From assembly GCA_014323675.1 (NCBI GenBank), contig JACONN010000002.1, positions 434,001 through 498,000 on the forward strand: a stretch of DNA of 64,000 nt. The letters are read 5' to 3'. The translations under genes and the position numbers were made by a program. The DNA is from Hormoscilla sp. GM7CHS1pb. GTDB lineage: Bacteria > Cyanobacteriota > Cyanobacteriia > Cyanobacteriales > Desertifilaceae. The notes beneath the pieces are model-generated. The model was not told the DNA's origin, did no database searches, and worked only from the letters and a program-made list of their open reading frames with translations. Positions within the stretch are counted from its first letter, which is position 1, and every line of letters starts with the position of its first letter. Shown piece by piece: positions 1 to 9,052 of this stretch.

Positions 1-347
1 GGGCTTGACCGGTGCATCGGGGTCTTTTAAGTAATTCTTTTTCACCTCCACCACTCTTTTAATTAAGTCTAAATCATCCTGCTCAATGTCCACCAATTCC
101 AGTGATTTTTCGATCTTTTCTTCAGGATAATTTTCGTATAATTGGGCTATGGCGGTAAACACAACCGACCAAGTCAGCTTCTCAAGATTCCGAAAGGACA
201 GAATTACCCTCTGACCTTGATTGAAAGCAGCGGCGATCTGGTCGTAAATCTTTTGACCGTGATGTTCTGCTAGTAAATCATCGGTGGGACAATCCTCTCA
301 CAGAATATTTCCACTTTCTCACTTGTGTGACTTTTGAGTTCCAACAT
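1..347 (-). pseudogene. STAS-like (DUF4325-type) protein, copy 1, frameshifted and cut by window edge
   Basis: Reading leftward from an ATG at 345-347 the product begins MLELKSHTSEKVEIFCE and then meets a stop. After a one-base shift near 289 (three G where copy 2 has four) the frame continues through VILSFRNLEKLTWSVVFTAIAQLYE and runs off the window. The core LSFRN...AIAQLYE resembles STAS-like DUF4325 proteins, which are assigned to signalling by similarity only. Copy 2 lies 654 bases downstream in the sequence and matches in both coding and 5' flanking bases (ctcctctgaaaatgactaca), so the two are a tandem duplication. It could be a real pseudogene or a base-calling error. Confidence 0.5.
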
Positions 348-466
348 AGTTAAGGCTCCTCTGAAAATGACTACATTAATTATAGCAAGCCTATTTGATT
401 TGCGATCTCTCCATTAATCCGGTTTCGCCGTTCGCGCCTGCTCCGGCAGCCATAATTACCGGGTTT

Positions 467-1001
467 CTAATCATTCTGGCCATCTAAACTGTCGTAATAT
501 GCTTCCATTTCTGCATCCAATTCGCGTCTGTATGCTTCTATATCTGCTAGCATATCATCGAATTGCGGATCGTCTTTGAAGATCCCCGCATTCTGTATCC
601 AGGGGTTATCCGGGTTTTCTTTCTTCAATTTTTCTAATTCCTCCTCACTCATGGGTTTCACCGGTGCGGTCGGGTCTTTTAAGTAATTCTTTTTCACCTC
701 CACCACTTCTGAGATTAATTCTAAATCATCCTGCAGAATATCCACGAATTCTAGGGATTTTTCAATTTGTTCAGAAGGAAAATTTTCGTACAATTGGGCT
801 ATGGCTTTAAACACAACCGACCAAGTCAGCCCTCTCCAGATTCCGAAATGACAGAATTACACTCTGACCTTGATTGAAAGCAGCGGCGATCTGGTCGTAA
901 ATCTTTTGACCGTGATGCCATGCTAGCGATTCGTTAGTGGGGACAATACTCTCACAGAATATTTCGATCTTCTCACTTGTGTGACTTTTGAGTCCCAACA
1001 T
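467..1001 (-). pseudogene. STAS-like (DUF4325-type) protein, copy 2, frameshifted
   Basis: The first part starts at ATG 999-1001 (MLGLKSHTSEKIEIFCE) and ends prematurely after RNLERADLVGCV. The second part starts at 814 (MFKAIAQLYENFPSEQIEKSLE) and ends at 467 with an acidic tail. Compared with copy 1, one extra base near 830 breaks the frame. Restoring it gives one protein of about 178 residues with the STAS-like core at roughly residues 50-75 followed by a charged helical tail. The lesion is at a different place from that of copy 1. Function is unknown beyond the family resemblance, which I judged by eye. Confidence 0.55.
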
Positions 1002-1233
1002 AGTTAAGGCTCCTCTGAAAATGACTACATTAATTATAGCAATAAATTATCAGACGTCAACTACGCCCCCCCAGAAACCAGCTTGGTCAGCGATTTTAGC
1101 CTCATTCCCTGGCGGATCCAGAAAACTCAGGGGTTTGAACCGGGTGCGGGCGATCGGGCGGGCGATCGCCTGGGGGATGCGATCGATCGTCGGAGGCAGT
1201 TCTCCCCATAGCAATGCTGCAAGCAAACATCCC

Positions 1234-2061
1234 CTAGATTCCATATCGATTTTTTATCTTCCAACCGTCATTTATTCTTTGCAGCTCAAATCTATATCTT
1301 TGAGTTGTCAGTCGATCGCGGATTTCTTCCACATCTTCTTCATTTTTTTTATATTCTTGAAATCTTTCCCTAATCATTACTTCAATTGTCGCGCTTTTCG
1401 CCGTATAAGAAAAATTATCAGTTACTGATGTAGAATGAGAGCTATAGCGATAATAAATTTTATTCTCTTGCAAGTATTTAATTAATCGTAGGGCATCTTG
1501 ATAATCCTGTCCTGTCAGATATCTAGCTGCCAGTTCCTGGTTATAGGGAGGCGCAAATATTCTGTTTTTCGCCTCTAGCCAATTTTGAATTAAATTAACT
1601 GCTTGACTCCGAGTCAGGGGCGTGTCTAAACTCATTTCTATGGTGAATTCCTGAGAGTTTTGCCTCCCTGACACTTGCATCGTATATTTCCCATCTTTAG
1701 TTAAACTTATCTGCTGTTCTCCCGTACTCTGGATATTTTCCGGATTGATTAGTTCCAGATCTGGGGCGTAAACCCAAATACAAATCTCCTCGTTAGTCGA
1801 GTAGGTTAAGGTTGAATCAGAACTGGAATAAAATGTATATCCTATCTGTTCGCCTACATTGATTTTACCAGATTCTGTCAGAGGGATAGCGTCGAAAAAT
1901 ATTTTTTTTACTTCTTCTTCTTCTAAGGGCCTTGTCGGTTTTTCCTGACAGTCTCTGGGTAGGGGAGGATTAACCTGGTTGGAATCAACTGGGTTCTGGG
2001 AAACGTAAAATGGACTACCACAGATCATAGGGATACTTAGATATAGTAGCAGTTGTTTCAT
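1234..2061 (-). CDS. secreted IMS-domain (ARC6-like C-terminal) protein
   Basis: A 275-residue protein. The N-terminus MKQLLLYLSIPMICG is a short hydrophobic signal-like stretch. Residues 35-145 form an unassigned beta-rich region, with ISLTKDGKYTMQVSG resembling a bacterial pre-peptidase or beta-sandwich segment. Residues about 150-275 resemble the IMS domain found at the C-terminus of ARC6 and CDP1 division proteins and in many cyanobacterial envelope proteins: LTRSQAVNLIQNWLEAK, then YLTG..Y..AL, then a final W-K motif (DGWKIKN). It is the last gene of the minus-strand VWA operon, 15 bases after the preceding stop. No catalytic residues are apparent; a binding or scaffold role is inferred. 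Confidence 0.7.
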   Translation of the reverse strand: MKQLLLYLSIPMICGSPFYVSQNPVDSNQVNPPLPRDCQEKPTRPLEEEEVKKIFFDAIPLTESGKINVGEQIGYTFYSSSDSTLTYSTNEEICIWVYAPDLELINPENIQSTGEQQISLTKDGKYTMQVSGRQNSQEFTIEMSLDTPLTRSQAVNLIQNWLEAKNRIFAPPYNQELAARYLTGQDYQDALRLIKYLQENKIYYRYSSHSTSVTDNFSYTAKSATIEVMIRERFQEYKKNEEDVEEIRDRLTTQRYRFELQRINDGWKIKNRYGI

Positions 2062-2076
2062 CTTTACTTAATTTAT

Positions 2077-3402
2077 CTACAATGTGATTAGTATTTTTCG
2101 CAATTTTGCCCAGAAACAGAAAGGCACTAGGCCGCCGCCTACTAATAATATAAATGCAAACAATAATAACCACTTTCTTGCTTTAGCTGAGGGAGATGGT
2201 GGTACCCAAGGGAAATTGTAATCGGACGGTTCTGATTCTACTACACCATTAGCGCTGTTCACCACAACCTGCACCTCATGTACTTCCACCCGATCTGCAT
2301 TTGGCTGAATGTAGCTAATTTCATATTCTCCCAGCACTGCATCCAGGAATTCCTTCAGCTTTTGAGCAACTTCTGAAGCATTTGCCGAAAACTCAGCAAT
2401 ACCCCCTGCCTTCTCGGCAATCTCTCCCAATCTCTCCCGGTCTACAAACTCATTTTCTAGTCCTGCATGCTTGCGAACATCTTGGCGGGTAGCTAGTCTT
2501 GATAGGCCGTATTTCTTTTGCAAATATTCCGGTGTTCTGCCGTATCCTAAGGTATGAATTGTGATTTTGCCGATCTCCTCATCTCGTTCTAAAAGTCTCA
2601 TCAGTTCCTGAAACTCTTCCTCTTCTTGCGCTTCGCTATCTGCCGTATGATAGCCATCATAAAGCAGAATTATCGATAATTTTGGCTGGGGTTTTGGGGG
2701 CTCATTTTCCTCTTCCTCGGGGTGAAACCTTGCATCCCTTGAATTTCCTAAAAGCCGTACCGCTTCCGAGAGAGAACCATACAGGTTGGTCGTTTGAGCG
2801 CAGGGTTTCCTATCTTCTAGGTTCTCTAGATGTATGGAATGTTTTTCATCTGTGACATAGAAAAATCTGTTTAATTCTGCGCTACTGATGAGCTTATCGT
2901 AGGGACAGCTAGACTCCGAATACTCGTCGCCGCCAAAAGGCACGATCGCCAATTCCGTGTCCGGGCTCCGATCGGACAAAGCATCCACGAACCCTCTAAT
3001 GGCCTGAATTGCTGCTGCATACTTCTTCCTACCGCCGCTATCCGTTCCTTTCATGCTACCGCTAAAGTCAAGCAGCACAATAATAAAAGCCGGCGGTGGT
3101 TTGGCCTCTTTAGGATTTTTCCAGTCTTTCCACTCTTTGCTGCCAATCTCTTGACAATTATATCTCCGTGAATTACAATCTATTTTTAAGCTAAAGTCTT
3201 GCTCTTCTAGGGGCACGGGTTTATTATTTTTTCCCGTGACCTTGACGCGCAGAGTGACAGTGCTGCTATTGCGATCGACCACAGGTTTTTGGGTAATTTC
3301 CACCTTTTCCACCAATGCCTGGGCCGGACCGATCGAAGCATTGACCAGCAGCAGAGATAGAATGATTCTACGGATAACTGAAGTTATTTTAGTTGACTCC
3401 AT
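2077..3402 (-). CDS. secreted, membrane-anchored VWA-domain protein
   Basis: A 441-residue protein. Residues 10-30 (IILSLLLVNASIGPAQA) look like a Sec signal peptide. A beta-rich stretch follows, and then a von Willebrand A domain from about residue 105 with the metal-binding MIDAS motif DFSGSMKG, a downstream conserved Thr region (QTTNLYGSL) and an Asp strand (LLYDGYH). The C-terminus has one hydrophobic segment (WLLLFAFILLVGGGLVPF, about 408-432) with a short basic tail, so the VWA domain should face outside the cytoplasm. It is about 35-40% similar by eye to the next gene (3420-4811) and shares its gene order, so the pair is a tandem duplication. The ligand is unknown. Confidence 0.8.
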   Translation of the reverse strand: MESTKITSVIRRIILSLLLVNASIGPAQALVEKVEITQKPVVDRNSSTVTLRVKVTGKNNKPVPLEEQDFSLKIDCNSRRYNCQEIGSKEWKDWKNPKEAKPPPAFIIVLLDFSGSMKGTDSGGRKKYAAAIQAIRGFVDALSDRSPDTELAIVPFGGDEYSESSCPYDKLISSAELNRFFYVTDEKHSIHLENLEDRKPCAQTTNLYGSLSEAVRLLGNSRDARFHPEEEENEPPKPQPKLSIILLYDGYHTADSEAQEEEEFQELMRLLERDEEIGKITIHTLGYGRTPEYLQKKYGLSRLATRQDVRKHAGLENEFVDRERLGEIAEKAGGIAEFSANASEVAQKLKEFLDAVLGEYEISYIQPNADRVEVHEVQVVVNSANGVVESEPSDYNFPWVPPSPSAKARKWLLLFAFILLVGGGLVPFCFWAKLRKILITL

Positions 3403-3419
3403 AGTATTTATCGTCCGTG

Positions 3420-4811
3420 CTAACCTTTAATTGACTTCGCCCAGATCGCAAAAGGAACCACTCCGAACATTGCTAATAATCCTAGCACCGATAAAAAAAT
3501 CTGCGTGCGTCTGGATGCCGGTAATGCCGGTCCTACCCAAGGAAATACATAGGTCTTGGCATCCGATGCTACTGCATTTCCTGCGGTTTTGACCTCAACT
3601 GTAACATTATGTTCTGAACCCCGATCGGCATTATTCCGGGGCTGCATGTAGCTGATTTCATACTCCCCTAGCAATGCTTCTAAGAATTCTGTTAAGTTTT
3701 CCGCTATATCCTCCGCGTTGCCAGCAAATTCCGCGATCGCCCCTGTGGCCCGGGCAATTTGCTGCAATCGTTTTTGGTCAACAAATTCTTCTGCTGGGAT
3801 GGTAATCTGAGCTAACCTGTTGGGGTTAGTAAAGTCTTCTGCTTCCACTTTCCCGACATCTGCGATCGTCGGATATCGGGACAGATTATATTTAGCTTGT
3901 AACTGCTGCGGTGTCAAGCCGTATCCCAAAGTATGTATGGTAATCTGAGGATATTTATTCAGCAGGTTCAGCAGATCGTCAAAGTCTTTCTGTTCCAATT
4001 CTGGTTCATTTGCTTCCCCGTGATATATGCTATGATAGCCATCAGACAGCAGCACGATCGACAATCTGGGTTCTGGTTCATTGCTATCCTCTGGCGGGTT
4101 AAAGCGGGTATCTGTTCTGTTCCCTAAAAATCTTACTGCTTTGCGCACGGGTCTGTAAATATCTGTGGCACCGCAGAGACTATCGGACTGAGACTCGAGA
4201 TCCTGAAGATATTTTTCTAGTCCGATCTTGCTAGCATCCTCGAAGTTGTTTAGTTCTGAGTCTGTTACTCTATTGCCCGTGCAACGCTTTCCGCCCTTAC
4301 TGAAAGGGACGATCGCGATTTTCGTTTCCCCGCCCCGTCTTGCCAAATCTCGATTAAACTCTTCGATCGCTTGCAGCGCCCCTGATATTTTGGTCGTACC
4401 ACTGCTATCCGATCGCTTCATGCTGCCGCTAAAATCTAGAAGAACGATTATCCATGCTGGCGGAGGTTCTGCTTCTTTGGGATTTTTCCAGTCTAGGATA
4501 TCCGCGCGATCGAGGGTTTGACAGGCATTGTTATTAGATTCGCCTTGGGGTTGACAAATCTTCAAAGTAAAATCCTGCTCTTGCAGACCCACCACAGGTC
4601 TATTATTAGCATCTTTCACCTTAACGCGCAGAGTCACCCACCCCCGGTCTTTATCCACCCTCGGCGTGCCGATAATTTCCGCATTTTTCACTTCCTGACC
4701 CCAACTGGGACAGCTCAAACCACCCACCAGCAACAGGGATAAACTAAGCCTGCGGATCCAAGAAGCGATTGTAATATACGAATCTGAACAGTTTTTTACC
4801 ATTATAACCAC
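3420..4811 (-). CDS. secreted, membrane-anchored VWA-domain protein (paralog)
   Basis: A 463-residue paralog of the following gene. The signal-like segment LSLSLLLVGGLSCPSWG is near residues 22-38, and the VWA domain has MIDAS motif DFSGSMKR followed by GATDIYRP and LLSDGYHS. A C-terminal membrane segment is followed by KSIKG. The first ATG (4809-4811) overlaps the end of the upstream FHA-like gene by 68 bases; a second ATG three codons later is equally possible, so the start is uncertain. The overlap suggests translational coupling with the FHA-like membrane protein. The IS1 in that upstream gene may be polar on this one. Confidence 0.8.
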   Translation of the reverse strand: MVIMVKNCSDSYITIASWIRRLSLSLLLVGGLSCPSWGQEVKNAEIIGTPRVDKDRGWVTLRVKVKDANNRPVVGLQEQDFTLKICQPQGESNNNACQTLDRADILDWKNPKEAEPPPAWIIVLLDFSGSMKRSDSSGTTKISGALQAIEEFNRDLARRGGETKIAIVPFSKGGKRCTGNRVTDSELNNFEDASKIGLEKYLQDLESQSDSLCGATDIYRPVRKAVRFLGNRTDTRFNPPEDSNEPEPRLSIVLLSDGYHSIYHGEANEPELEQKDFDDLLNLLNKYPQITIHTLGYGLTPQQLQAKYNLSRYPTIADVGKVEAEDFTNPNRLAQITIPAEEFVDQKRLQQIARATGAIAEFAGNAEDIAENLTEFLEALLGEYEISYMQPRNNADRGSEHNVTVEVKTAGNAVASDAKTYVFPWVGPALPASRRTQIFLSVLGLLAMFGVVPFAIWAKSIKG

Positions 4812-5055
4812 CTTGGTCCACGTGAAATGCTATCATATCGTTATGCTTTAACTCAATGGGTTTGGCCGAAGTCAGGCGATCGCCCTTATGCTCAATTATA
4901 CCAAAAGCTTGAGAATTGGGAATCAGTAGCGTTTTTCCAGGATGTAAATCCATGTCAGCAATATGGGGAGGAAGTCCTGGAATATAGATATGCGCCCCCG
5001 AACCAGAACCTATTCTAATTTTTTCTCCCCTTCCATGTAACTGGATAGATAATCC

Positions 5056-5927
5056 GGCGTTGCACAATTACGGGATGATTTAAATAGGTACCGGTACAGA
5101 ATTATAACGTAGATAGTGCAATAATAACTTAATTGAAAGCCTCAACATTTCTTCCGACTTTGAGTAACATAATGTTTTTCTTTTTAATCGAGCTAGATAA
5201 TGTCTTAATCGACAATTTTCACATTCAACACGGGTCATGTAGGTTTTGCTGACTATATGGTCAATATATTCAATAAACATTGGATAAACAGGCCATCCAT
5301 CAGTAACGTCTAAAAAGCATTGCCAACATTTTCTAATATCCCACATAGGCTTAAAAGTTTCTGCAGAACGATCGCCTAATACCCATGTTATAATCCCTGG
5401 CTTGAAATGATTTACGACTGTCCATAGCCACTTTTTATTCTTTTTTTCATTGACATAAGTATGCAACTCGTCAATTTCTGCAACCTCCGGAATATCGTAG
5501 TTTTCAGGGATTGACGGTAATTCTTTAGCTGCCTGTTTTACCCAATCAATTTGAGTATTATGGCTGACACCAGTTATCCTTTCAATACCTCGAAATCCAT
5601 TGCCATTAACGTACATTGTCAAACAATTTTTCTTGACATCTTCTGAATAACCGCGCGGATAATAATGTTCGAGAAACTGGCGACGACAATCCTTACAAAT
5701 TAAATTCTGTTTGCCGCGTCGGTGACCATTTTTATTGATGTTTTCAGAACCACATCTGGGACATTTCATGTTCGACTCCTTTAGCTAATTCTTTCGCCTT
5801 ACTATCCATGATAACACATATTATGACTAGGTCGAAAACAAACATCATACTATACATAAATTCTGACTGTAAAATTGCAGATTATCATAATCTGCAATAA
5901 CCCATCATCCCGAAAATGTGCAACGCC
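5056..5927. mobile_element. IS1-family insertion sequence, copy 1 (872 bp)
   Basis: The boundaries are visible directly. The left end is ggcgttgcac and the right end is its exact complement gtgcaacgcc; the inner ends keep matching for about 24 bp with three mismatches. The flanks are the 8-bp direct repeat gataatcc (5048-5055 and 5928-5935), a typical IS1 target duplication. The second copy at 52909-53780 has the same length and appears identical, which points to recent transposition. Confidence 0.95.
5080..5769 (-). CDS. IS1-family transposase
   Basis: A 229-residue single-ORF transposase (not the two-frame InsA/InsB arrangement of E. coli IS1). The N-terminal zinc finger is CPRCGS...CKDCRRQF (residues 3-31), followed by a helix-turn-helix region (MYVNGNGFRGIERITGVSHNT). 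The catalytic DDE-type domain has IDELHTYV as the first acidic site, WVLGDRS..TF, and LDVTDGWPVY as the second. The C-terminal RLKRKTLCYSKSEEMLRLSI matches the conserved tail of InsB. It catalyses cut-and-paste or co-integrate movement of the element. Both copies in the window look intact, unlike many neighbours. Confidence 0.9.
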   Translation of the reverse strand: MKCPRCGSENINKNGHRRGKQNLICKDCRRQFLEHYYPRGYSEDVKKNCLTMYVNGNGFRGIERITGVSHNTQIDWVKQAAKELPSIPENYDIPEVAEIDELHTYVNEKKNKKWLWTVVNHFKPGIITWVLGDRSAETFKPMWDIRKCWQCFLDVTDGWPVYPMFIEYIDHIVSKTYMTRVECENCRLRHYLARLKRKTLCYSKSEEMLRLSIKLLLHYLRYNSVPVPI

Positions 5928-6767
5928 GATAATCCTTCTTCGATTTTTTCGATATTATCATTACTGACAAACTTCAGTCGTGGCTCTAGAGTCTTCTGGA
6001 TTTTGGGCTCCTTGGGCTTATCATTTGATTGACTTGGCTGATTATTACCGTGGTTACCCATATCAGTATACTCGAAGCCCGATCCCGCTCTAAGAGCTAC
6101 CATGTAACTGGGGGACGTAGCAATACTTAACGCAAAACCCAGCAATGCGCCCAGGAATGAGAACCCCACAGGATCTTCCCACTCCCTGAATGCTTCGGGA
6201 AGTTGCCCATCTAGCCGTTGTCGCAACAACTCAAATGCTATTGCTGCTACTAAGGCTATCAGACTACTGGCGATCGCGCTTGTCTGGAGGCGTTCCCAGA
6301 AGCGATTTTCATCACCAGCTTCTACCGTGCGCCAACGCCAAGTCAACCCTTCAGCGATACCGACTGCGCCACCGATCAGCACCCAACCGATAATTCTGAC
6401 AAATCTGTCCTGTATGGGGATAACATCCCGTACATCCGGAAGCAGGAGGACTTGGGTTATCCCTCCAGTGCCCAACCCAATTAATAGTCCCAGTCCCCCA
6501 GCAATAGTCAGAGGAAACCAGCCACTGCGTAAGTTACGCTTAGGTCTAGTGGGGTTATTGAGAAAAATATCCGTCGCCACCATGCCAATAGCGAGGGAAA
6601 TGGCCACGCAGGGAAACAGGGCCAGAAATGGCCACCGTTCTAGCCACTTTAGGTCGCTAATGATGAATTGACCAGCACTCCAGCCGATCGAGGCTGAGGC
6701 GATACCCGATAAGATATAAAAATAGACTCTCATCCCATTTGAGATTCTGTACAACGTTGGACGCCGT

Positions 6768-6945
6768 TCGTAGTGAGTACTTCAGTCCTCGCCCCCGTTC
6801 GTTCGTTCGTAGTGAGTACTTCAGTCCTCGCCTCCGTTCGTTCGTAGTGAGTACTTCAGTCCTCGCCCCCGTTCGTTCGTTCGTAGTGAGTACTTCAGTC
6901 CTCGCCCCCGTTCGTTCGTTCGTAGTGAGGACTTTAGTCCTCTCG
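6768..6945. repeat. tandem repeat, about 39 bp, 5 units
   Basis: Units of the form cgttcgtagtgagtacttca followed by gtcctcgccccc recur at 6771, 6810, 6845, 6884 and 6923. One unit is 35 bp because a cgtt step is missing. The array sits directly upstream of the FHA-like gene, where a promoter would be expected. Open frames across it are artefacts. From 6946 to 7129 there is only a further palindromic repeat (ggaggcagagcctcaatctt, seen again at 9058-9110). Confidence 0.8.
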
Positions 6946-7129
6946 CTCCCAGCGTCCCCGCTGGGAACGAATATTATAACATTAGGTAGCTTGGAGGATA
7001 TTATGCCAAAGCGATGATATTCCCATGATAGGAGGCAGAGCCTCAATCTTCCGTTCCCTGCCTGAGTCAGGGAACGAGAGTTGTAACTACCGGTTGCCTC
7101 TGGTAGGCAGTACCAACCCTAGCTGCTTA

Positions 7130-7480
7130 CTAAGATGAAGATGTTGAGGGAGGCGATTTATAGACTCTAATCAGTTGGCCTGCCAAAGTTTCAGCGGTAT
7201 CAATAGCCTCATTAACCATTTGTGCTTGCCTTTCCCAGTCCTGGTCTTGCGTGCAGACAATAATTCCAGCTTGGTCTGATTGTAACCCGTGCAGTCGCCT
7301 GAAGTAACGTCTATTCATAGTCAAAAATGCTCGATTTTCCTTCATAGCAAAGGCTAGCACTTCTTCATCCGGCAACCCAGCATTTCCAGCTGACTGAACT
7401 GTCAAAGCATCGTGACCCATAGCACGGAGTAATTCTACAATCGGCAATGGGTATTGTTCATCTGCATATAAACGCGCCAC
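7130..7480 (-). CDS. DUF5615 PIN-like protein, probable toxin
   Basis: A 116-residue protein. MARLYADEQYPLPIVELLRAMGHDALTVQSAG carries the N-terminal acidic pair (D7, E8), and the middle NRAFLTMNRRYF replaces the usual T-x-D-x-D/F strand. This layout is typical of DUF5615 PIN-like proteins paired with DUF433. In this copy the expected acidic residue in the second strand (normally TxDKDF) reads TMNRRYF, so the catalytic site may be altered. It lies three bases after the DUF433 gene. PIN-fold toxins are usually RNases; activity here is inferred. Confidence 0.7.
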   Translation of the reverse strand: MARLYADEQYPLPIVELLRAMGHDALTVQSAGNAGLPDEEVLAFAMKENRAFLTMNRRYFRRLHGLQSDQAGIIVCTQDQDWERQAQMVNEAIDTAETLAGQLIRVYKSPPSTSSS

Positions 7481-7483
7481 CGG

Positions 7484-7812
7484 TCAGTCTTCCTCCTCAT
7501 TATCTTGGATTGCCATTTCAATCTCGGAAGAATTGGCCTCAGCATAAACCCAAGCATTTGTTAAGTCTGTAGCTGACAAAGTTGGGTAGGAATGCAGCAA
7601 TTCTGATTCGCTGACACCTAAGCGGCGATAACCTACCAGTACCCAAACGGGAATGCGAGTCCCGGCAATGCAAGCATCACCGCCGCAGACGCCGGGGGTT
7701 TTTGTAATCCCACGCCATCTGTTGTTCATACTACGACGTCTATCTGGATAGCTTCCGCTTTTTCTGCCGGTGTTAAGGCAAGTAGCTGTGTTTCTAATTC
7801 TTTGACTGTCAT
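7484..7812 (-). pseudogene. DUF433 antitoxin-like protein, frameshifted
   Basis: An ATG at 7810-7812 starts MTVKELETQLLALTPAEKAEAIQI, a common N-terminus of cyanobacterial DUF433 proteins, but the frame stops near 7725. The DUF433 core continues in another frame as NNRWRGITKTPGVCGGDACIAG, then TRIPVWVLVGYRRLG. One indel near 7725-7735 explains both. DUF433 proteins are short DNA-binding-like proteins that partner PIN-like DUF5615 toxins, and the downstream gene is such a partner. The lesion may be real or a base-calling error. Confidence 0.65.
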
Positions 7813-8089
7813 CGGTACTGTTGAATTTGTGACTTATCTTTCTCCTCAATTATCTTATAGCATTTCTCTCTATCCCATAATCGCGATCGACCCTTATTAT
7901 GCCCTCTGCGACGGGTTCTACCTGAGAACGGTCTTCTGAGGATCTTGCCTCCTTATTATCCGTGGCTACCGTCAAGTCTATCATATCTTTAACAAAATGG
8001 TATTAATTCTCACTCTTGGCTATTAAGCGTGAGGGGCCAAAATTTGCCTACCTCACTAGCCTGAAAAACGCTATATTCCCATTATAGGA
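7813..8089. other. intergenic, no gene seen
   Basis: No supportable gene. The last part (8055-8089) carries cgctatattcccattatagga. Its end, attatagga (8081-8089), is one side of the 9-bp duplication that flanks the composite element at 8090-9052. Confidence 0.5.
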
Positions 8090-8264
8090 GGGTGTGGTCA
8101 AAACCCGTCGATCTAATATGGGCCCTCCCAGCTGTCGTATCCCACTGTAGGGGCGACTGGCATTCTTCCGCAAATTATGACATCACTTTACAAATAGACT
8201 CTCCTCAGGCAACGCCGGGCACCCCGCGAGGATCTCCCCGTACCAACTGTTTTTGACCACACCC
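8090..8264 (+). mobile_element. GGGTGTGG-family MITE-like element, copy a (175 bp)
   Basis: Perfect 14-bp terminal inverted repeat GGGTGTGGTCAAAA. Internal landmarks shared with other copies are cccgtcgatc after the left end, tgtaggggcga in the middle, gcaaattatgaca, and gcgaggatctccccgtacca before the right end. Confidence 0.85.
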
Positions 8265-8536
8265 TCATGGCAATCATCTATGCGATCGGGGCCTCTGCTG
8301 CTGTACTTATGTGAGATGTGAGGTGAGATAGGCAATTATTGGGGGAAAGTAGAGCTTCTTGACGATCGACTATTCCTGAAACCAGCTATTTATCGGACTT
8401 TCTCTCTAGGCTTTTGTAGTCTAGTTGAGTAACCTAGCCTGAAAATCGACCTTAAATGAGAAATAATAACGTCGATCTCTAGTCTCACTCTGGGGTTGCC
8501 CATCCGTTTGTTCGGCGCGGAGGAGTCCCGTACAGC

Positions 8537-8788
8537 AAAGTAAGCCTCATGTGAGAGAGAAGTGACTTATTCTTGGCAAAAGTAAGCCTCATGTGAGAGA
8601 GAAGTGACTTATTCTTGGCAAAAGTAAGCCTCATGTGAGAGAGAAGTGACTTATTCTTGGCAAAAGTAAGCCTCATGTGAGAGAGGATTGACTTATTCTT
8701 GGCAAAAGTAAGCTTGATGTGAGAGAGAAGTGATTTATTCTTGGCAAAAGTAAGCTTGATGTGAGAGAGAATTGACTTATTCTTGGCA
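8537..8788. repeat. 42-bp tandem array, 6 units plus a partial
   Basis: The unit starts aaagtaagcctcatgtgaga and ends ttattcttggca; copies begin at 8537, 8579, 8621, 8663, 8705 and 8747, and a decayed one follows at 8789. There are no spacers, so it is not CRISPR. The period is a multiple of three, which keeps long open frames on both strands; these are not believed to be genes. Confidence 0.9.
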
Positions 8789-8898
8789 AAAGTAAGCCTA
8801 TTTTTGGCAAAAATAAACTTATTCTCGGTCGGAATAGATCTATTCTGGATCGGAATAGATCTATTCAAGGTCTTCACCCCCAACCAGCCTTGGCCAGA

Positions 8899-9052
8899 GT
8901 TGGTGGTCAAAACCCGTCGATCGTTTCTAGGCCCTAGGGGCGAAGCATTCTTCCGCAAATTATGACATAAAATAACATATCCTCTGGTGAATGCTTCGTC
9001 CCGCACCCTGCGAGCGAGGATCTCCCCGTACCAACTGTTTTTGACCACACCC
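8899..9052 (+). mobile_element. GGGTGTGG-family element, copy b (degenerate left end)
   Basis: Same orientation and internal landmarks as copy a (cccgtcgatc, gcaaattatgaca, gaggatctccccgtacca). The left end reads gttggtggtcaaaa; the right end ttttgaccacaccc is intact. The interval 9053-9300 that follows holds only palindromic repeats (ttccctgcctgagtcaggga; gcctggtaacgccgggg) and no gene. Confidence 0.75.

Larger units (their letters stand above)
4744..6733 (-). pseudogene. polytopic membrane protein with C-terminal FHA-like domain, interrupted by IS1
   Basis: The 5' part (6733 to 5928) encodes about six hydrophobic segments (for example FYILSGIASASIGWSAG and VGFSFLGALLGFALSIA), then a polar linker (NQPSQSNDKPKEP). 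The 3' part (5055 to 4744) encodes LSIQLHGRGEKIRIGSGSG...IYIPGLP, which looks like an FHA-like beta-sandwich (R-I-G strand then a recognition loop). Deleting the IS1 and one 8-bp duplication joins IEEGLS to IQLHG in frame and gives 369 residues. The insertion therefore looks clean and could be reversed by precise excision. ATG at 6731-6733 is preferred over an upstream TTG. It heads the VWA operon. FHA domains usually bind phosphothreonine; that role here is inferred. Confidence 0.75.
8090..9052. mobile_element. composite non-autonomous element: two GGGTGTGG-family copies around a 42-bp array
   Basis: The left member at 8090-8264 begins GGGTGTGGTCAAAA and ends with its exact complement. The right member at 8899-9052 has a degenerate left end and an intact right end ttttgaccacaccc. 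The whole 963-bp unit is flanked by attatagga at 8081-8089 and 9053-9061. A related site without the element exists at about 7010-7078 (ttcccatgataggaggcaga), which supports insertion as one block. It has no transposase. The stretch between the members holds the tandem array and no believable gene. It probably moves with the help of a transposase encoded elsewhere. Confidence 0.75.

Noticed and set aside
988-1428. 146-codon plus-strand frame
   Set aside because: It overlaps the IMS-domain gene on the other strand and has no recognisable domain.
2077-4811. vWA-MoxR type conflict system
   Set aside because: The VWA proteins have signal peptides and there is no MoxR ATPase nearby; an envelope role fits better.
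8537-8788. Possible CRISPR array
   Set aside because: Units follow each other without spacers and no cas gene is present; the same holds for the 21-bp, 36-bp and 185-bp arrays.
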